From: an uncultured Eubacteriales bacterium
GTDB taxonomy: Bacteria; Bacillota; Clostridia; Christensenellales; Aristaeellaceae
Assembly: GCA_902789365.1 (NCBI GenBank)
Contig: CADANQ010000006.1
Span: 495 to 64,494, forward strand
Direction: 5' to 3'
DNA length: 64,000 bases
Position numbers and translations under genes: made by a program. Positions within the stretch are counted from its first letter, which is position 1, and every line of letters begins with the position of its first letter. This document shows positions 60,324-64,000 of the stretch, in pieces. Under the pieces are notes generated by a model. The model was not told the DNA's origin. It was given only the letters and a program-made list of their open reading frames with translations, and ran no database searches.

Positions 60324-62086
60324 ACGTGTTCCGGAGAAAAAAAAGCGATATGGTGGAGAGACTGTTTTTAAGCCTGATCGGCGTACAGATGCTCTCCTTT
60401 ATTTCACAGATCGTGGCCAATGTGATTGACGCGATTGTGATCAAGCGATGCCTGGGCTCGGAGGCCATGGCCGCTTTTTCCTTTGCCAACACGGCGATCA
60501 GCGTCGAGATGGCGGTGTTCGGTTTTCTGATGACGGGCGTGTCGGTCCTGCTCTCCAGAAACGCGAACGAACAGGACGGAAAAAAACGCGACGGGGCCTA
60601 TTCGACGGCGATCATCCTCTCTCTTTCGCTGGGCGGCATTCTGACGCTTGCGTACCTGACGGCGTCCGTGCATATCGCAAGACTGTCCGGCGCGCCGGAG
60701 CATCTTCAGGGGCCTGCGGCCGAATATATCCGGGGAAACGCCCTGGGCATCCTTCCGTACGTGCTCTTTTCCGTCCTGTCGGGAACAGCGCTGGTCAGCG
60801 GCGGGAAAAAGCAGCTGATGCTGTCGTTTGCCCTGATGGCGGCGGTCGATATTGCCCTGGATCTGCTCAACGGATATGTGGCCCATATGGGGCTTTGGGG
60901 TATGGGAGCCGCCACGGCCGTCAGCGAGCTTGCGGGGCTGGCCGTTGTGATTCTGCTTCGGTTCGGAAAAAAACGGCTGTTCCGCTTCGTGCCGGGTTCC
61001 GTCCGTTTTTCCTTTGTGAAGGATATCTTTATTTACGGTTATATCTATGTGATCAAGCAGCTGATGATCACGGCGATGGGATATATCTATAACAATTTTA
61101 TCACGCGCAGATACGGTCCGGACCTGCTGGCGGTATACGCCTCGACGATGTCCGCGCTGTCGCTTCTGCAGTGCATGTCTTCCGCGATCGGGAACACGGT
61201 ATCCACACTGGCCGGCTTTTACGGAAAGGAAGAGGACGGTGCTTCCCTCAAAAGCCTGATGAGGGCGGCCATGAAATATTCCGTCCTGTTCAACGGCGCA
61301 ATCATACTTGCCGCGCTGCTTGCAGCCTCGCCCGTCATGACCATGTTTTACAAGGCCGGGGACAGTTATTTCGGCACCGCCGTCATGGGACTGCGCCTGT
61401 TCTCGCTGTCAATCGTCTTCCGCAGCGTCAACATGGCCCTCAGGGGATACTATCAGAGCATGAAGATGCAGGCGTGCAATATCGTCTTTACATTTATGCA
61501 TACCCTGGGCTGCGAGGTGCTTTGCCTCTTTGCGCTGAACGGACTGATCGGCATGCCGGGCATCTGGCTTTCCTTCCCGGCCGGGGAGCTACTCGCTTTC
61601 CTGATCATGTTCGCCGCTCTGCGCCTGAAGAGCGGGGAAAAGTGTTTCCCCGAGGTGATGATGCTTTTGCCTCCGGCTTTCCGGGGAGAGACCCATCCCG
61701 GCCTGGACGCGGTGTGCCATTCCGCCGACGAGGTGATGGACTGTTCCAGGACGGTCGCCGCGTTCTGCGAAAGGGAAGGCGCGTCAAAGCGCGTTTCCAT
61801 GATCCTTTCTCTTGCGGTGGAGGAAATCGGCGGCAATATCGTGAGGTACGGGTTTGGTGACGGCAAAGCCCACAGCATAGATATCAGGGTCAAAAAAAAC
61901 ACCGACGGCTGGATCCTCCGGTTCCATGACGACTGCCTCGGCTTTGATCCGACAAAATATATGCGGGAAGGCGATGCTCCCGGAGAGCATAACGGCATCC
62001 GGCTGATCCGCGGACTTGCGACGGAGGTTTCATATGCGAACGCCCTTGGCCTCAATCATCTGAGGATCAGCGTCAGACCCTCCTGA
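60320..62086 (+). CDS. MATE transporter fused to RsbW-like histidine-kinase ATPase
   Basis: A 588-residue fusion. Residues 1-440 are a twelve-helix MATE/MOP exporter (FISQIVANVIDAIVIKRCLG, FLMTGVSVLLSRNANEQDGK, YGYIYVIKQLMITAMGYIYN). Residues 460-588 are a GHKL ATPase of the anti-sigma kinase type: N box LAVEEIGGNIVRYGFGD (about 498), D-x-G box FHDDCLGFDP (about 536) and G-x-G box GEHNGIRLIRGL (about 555). Such ATPases phosphorylate STAS proteins, and a STAS protein lies two genes upstream. I infer that the exporter is linked to a phospho-switch. No phosphatase is seen. Confidence 0.9.
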   Translation: MNVFRRKKSDMVERLFLSLIGVQMLSFISQIVANVIDAIVIKRCLGSEAMAAFSFANTAISVEMAVFGFLMTGVSVLLSRNANEQDGKKRDGAYSTAIILSLSLGGILTLAYLTASVHIARLSGAPEHLQGPAAEYIRGNALGILPYVLFSVLSGTALVSGGKKQLMLSFALMAAVDIALDLLNGYVAHMGLWGMGAATAVSELAGLAVVILLRFGKKRLFRFVPGSVRFSFVKDIFIYGYIYVIKQLMITAMGYIYNNFITRRYGPDLLAVYASTMSALSLLQCMSSAIGNTVSTLAGFYGKEEDGASLKSLMRAAMKYSVLFNGAIILAALLAASPVMTMFYKAGDSYFGTAVMGLRLFSLSIVFRSVNMALRGYYQSMKMQACNIVFTFMHTLGCEVLCLFALNGLIGMPGIWLSFPAGELLAFLIMFAALRLKSGEKCFPEVMMLLPPAFRGETHPGLDAVCHSADEVMDCSRTVAAFCEREGASKRVSMILSLAVEEIGGNIVRYGFGDGKAHSIDIRVKKNTDGWILRFHDDCLGFDPTKYMREGDAPGEHNGIRLIRGLATEVSYANALGLNHLRISVRPS

Positions 62087-62183
62087 AGTACGCATGAAGA
62101 ACTGTCCCATTCCGCGCATGATTACAGGGACCTCACGATCAGCCAAACCCGCTGAAAGAACGGACGACGGAGTGTGATGATCC

Positions 62184-64000
62184 GTGTATACGCTGGATTT
62201 GTCCCGTATCCCGGGGAAAAGGATCTTTTCCCTTGGGGAGAAATTTTCGGGCATCGCCCCGGACGGGCGGAAGATCGGATTCACAAATTACTATATGACG
62301 GCTGACGGAAAGCCTTTCTTCGGGATCAGCGGGGAAATGCATTATTCCCGCGTCGCTCCGGACCAGTGGGAGGACAGCGTCGTCAAGATGCGGTGCGGCG
62401 GCGTCAATATCCTGTCCACTTACGTGTTCTGGAATGTCCACGAGGAAGAGGAAGGCGTTTTTCGCTTCGATGGGTGCCGGAACCTGAGGGGCTTTCTTGA
62501 GGTTTGCGAAAAGCATCATATGATGGTGATCGCGCGCATCGGCCCCTTCGCTCATGGGGAGATGCGAAACGGCGGCCTGCCCGACTGGCTGTACGGAAAG
62601 CCCTATGAAGTGAGGGAGAACAATCCCGGTTTCCTGGAGGCGGTGCGGAAGTTTTTCCGCGCTGTTCACCGACAAATGGACGGGCACTATTTCAGCCGGG
62701 GCGGCTGCGTCGTGGGCGTCCAGATCGAAAACGAATACATGCATTCCTGCGCTCCCTGGGAGATGACCGCGGGCGTATCCAATGAGTGGATCACCAGCGG
62801 TCATTCGGGAACGGAGTATATGCTTTCCCTTAAAAGGATTATGCTTGAGGAGGGCATCGTGACGCCCTTCTATACCGCCACGGCCTGGGGCGGCGCGGTG
62901 ACGCCCACGGAAGAGGCCCTGCCCCTGTGGGGCGGGTATTCCTATCAGCCCTGGCTGTTTTACAATAAGCCCGGGGTCCATCCCGCCACACCCGAATATA
63001 TCTATCGGGACAACCACAACAGCGCCGTCACAAAGGAATACAATTTCGAACCCTCCTATGACCCGGAAAGCCGTCCCTATGCCTGCTGCGAGATGATGGG
63101 CGGCATGATGTGCAGCTACAGATACCGCTTCCGGCTGGATATGCGGGCTGTCGACGCCCTGGCCAACATCAAACTGGGCAGCGGGTGCAACCTGCTGGGC
63201 TATTATATGTACAGGGGCGGCACCACCCCCACGGGCCGGCAGATCCCCTTCCTGAACGAAGGTCAGGTGCCAAAGCGCAGCTATGATTACCAGGCGGCTG
63301 TCGGGGAGTTCGGGCAGGTCAGGGAAAGCTACGGGCGGCTGAAGGCCATCCATATGTTCTGCAAACTGTTTTCCGGATTTCTTGAGGAAACAAGGGCCGT
63401 CCTGCCGGAGCATCTGAAAGGGCTTCGGCCCGAAGACCCGGGGCCGCTGCGTTTTTCAGCCCGTGTGAAGGGAAACAGCGGCTTCCTGTTCGTCAACAAT
63501 TTTCAGGACCATGCGGATATGCGTGACCGGCACGGTGACGAGGTTCGCCTGGTCCTTAAGGGCGGGGAGGTACTCTTCCGTTTTGATATCGCGGCGGGGG
63601 AAAACGCCATCCTGCCCTTCGGCATGCCCCTCGGCGGCCTCGTGCTGGACTGGGCTTCCGCCCAGCCCCTGGCCCGCGTCGGAAATACATGGTTTTTTAT
63701 GGCTCCGGACGGGATGGAGCCGGTCTTTTGCTTCCGGGGCCGGGAAATCCGCTCCCGGGCCGGGGAAGCGTTCAGGGCGGGAAATGAGACCGTTATGACG
63801 CTTTCAAGGTGGGACGCCGGGAATCTTTGGGTGTTCGGGGATTCGGCGTGGCTGTGCGAAAAACCGCTCCTGTGGGACGGGGAGGAACTGAAGGCGGAAA
63901 TCGAGCGCGGCTTCGCGGATATTTATGCCTGGTCGGAGGAGGATGGAAAGTTTATTTTGTGCCGCCGCGTCGACAGCGGCCTTCGGCCGGAACCGGTCGC
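62184..64000 (+). CDS. GH35 beta-galactosidase, 3' end beyond window
   Basis: At least 605 residues of a glycoside hydrolase family 35 enzyme. The TIM barrel shows FFGISGEMHYSRVAPDQWED, ILSTYVFWNVHE, the acid/base glutamate in VGVQIENEYMHS, and a likely nucleophile in YACCEMMGGMM. It opens MYTLDLSRIPGKRIFSLGEK without a signal peptide, so cytoplasmic action on imported galactosides is likely. The start is a GTG at 62184; the site GGAG lies 11 bases upstream, somewhat far. Bases 62087-62183 hold nothing else that I can name. Confidence 0.88.
   Translation, partial: MYTLDLSRIPGKRIFSLGEKFSGIAPDGRKIGFTNYYMTADGKPFFGISGEMHYSRVAPDQWEDSVVKMRCGGVNILSTYVFWNVHEEEEGVFRFDGCRNLRGFLEVCEKHHMMVIARIGPFAHGEMRNGGLPDWLYGKPYEVRENNPGFLEAVRKFFRAVHRQMDGHYFSRGGCVVGVQIENEYMHSCAPWEMTAGVSNEWITSGHSGTEYMLSLKRIMLEEGIVTPFYTATAWGGAVTPTEEALPLWGGYSYQPWLFYNKPGVHPATPEYIYRDNHNSAVTKEYNFEPSYDPESRPYACCEMMGGMMCSYRYRFRLDMRAVDALANIKLGSGCNLLGYYMYRGGTTPTGRQIPFLNEGQVPKRSYDYQAAVGEFGQVRESYGRLKAIHMFCKLFSGFLEETRAVLPEHLKGLRPEDPGPLRFSARVKGNSGFLFVNNFQDHADMRDRHGDEVRLVLKGGEVLFRFDIAAGENAILPFGMPLGGLVLDWASAQPLARVGNTWFFMAPDGMEPVFCFRGREIRSRAGEAFRAGNETVMTLSRWDAGNLWVFGDSAWLCEKPLLWDGEELKAEIERGFADIYAWSEEDGKFILCRRVDSGLRPEPV

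Noticed and set aside
1..64000. CRISPR arrays, tRNA, rRNA and prophage modules
   Set aside because: No regularly spaced repeats, no tRNA or rRNA sequences and no phage structural genes were recognised in either strand.

Overview
The window looks like a chromosomal segment of an anaerobic Gram-positive gut or rumen Clostridia (Bacillota), possibly near Christensenellales/Aristaeellaceae. The reasons are a GC-rich coding style with AGGAGG ribosome sites, secreted proteins starting MKKLFALLLAAMM, Rex with AdhE fermentation genes, Rrf2 and SirTM-type genes, plant-wall hydrolases (GH10 relic, GH28, GH43, GH35), and no respiratory genes. The taxon is inference. No rRNA, tRNA, CRISPR array or complete mobile element was seen.

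Layout. Bases 1-5.0 kb: the end of an AraC-type effector domain, then minus-strand accessory genes (two acetyltransferases, hydrolase, amidase, broken peptide deformylase, membrane protein). Bases 5.0-5.4 kb: scar with an integrase stub. Bases 5.4-9.6 kb: a stress operon behind a clear promoter and palindrome, holding a double SnoaL protein, a small secreted protein, an Rrf2-flavin-ferredoxin fusion, and macrodomain and SirTM sirtuin genes that are both damaged. Bases 9.9-12.4 kb: chromate-transporter pair divergent from a LysR gene. Bases 12.5-17.1 kb: Rex, AdhE, a kinase-like protein and a [2Fe-2S] protein. Bases 17.3-33.7 kb: a long one-directional run of small accessory genes (GNATs, methyltransferases, P-loop kinases, phosphotransferases, deaminase, VOC, MerR), many fused or internally deleted. 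Around 34 kb: a double-glycine-leader peptide with an internal repeat. Bases 34.5-37.5 kb: secreted or cytoplasmic pectin/hemicellulose enzymes GH28 and GH43. Bases 37.5-48.2 kb: mixed regulators, transporters and relics with several well-formed operators.

Bases 48.2-58.4 kb hold the most coherent system: an FTR1/P19/DUF2318/ABC iron-uptake operon of the Fet/Cj1658-1665 type, preceded by three TTAG-N6-CTAA boxes. One of its permeases has an FMN-binding domain inserted in its extracytoplasmic part, which suggests flavin-mediated electron transfer during iron import. Bases 58.6-62.1 kb hold a three-gene set I do not know as a described system: a STAS-kinase fusion, an NMNAT-like nucleotidyltransferase, and a MATE transporter fused to an RsbW-like ATPase. 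The window ends inside a GH35 beta-galactosidase.

A recurring feature is gene damage of one kind. At least a dozen genes have lost 50-300 bases internally or have lost the stop codon before the next gene, so that relics and fused reading frames sit beside intact neighbours. This may be real genome decay or an assembly artefact; raw reads would decide.
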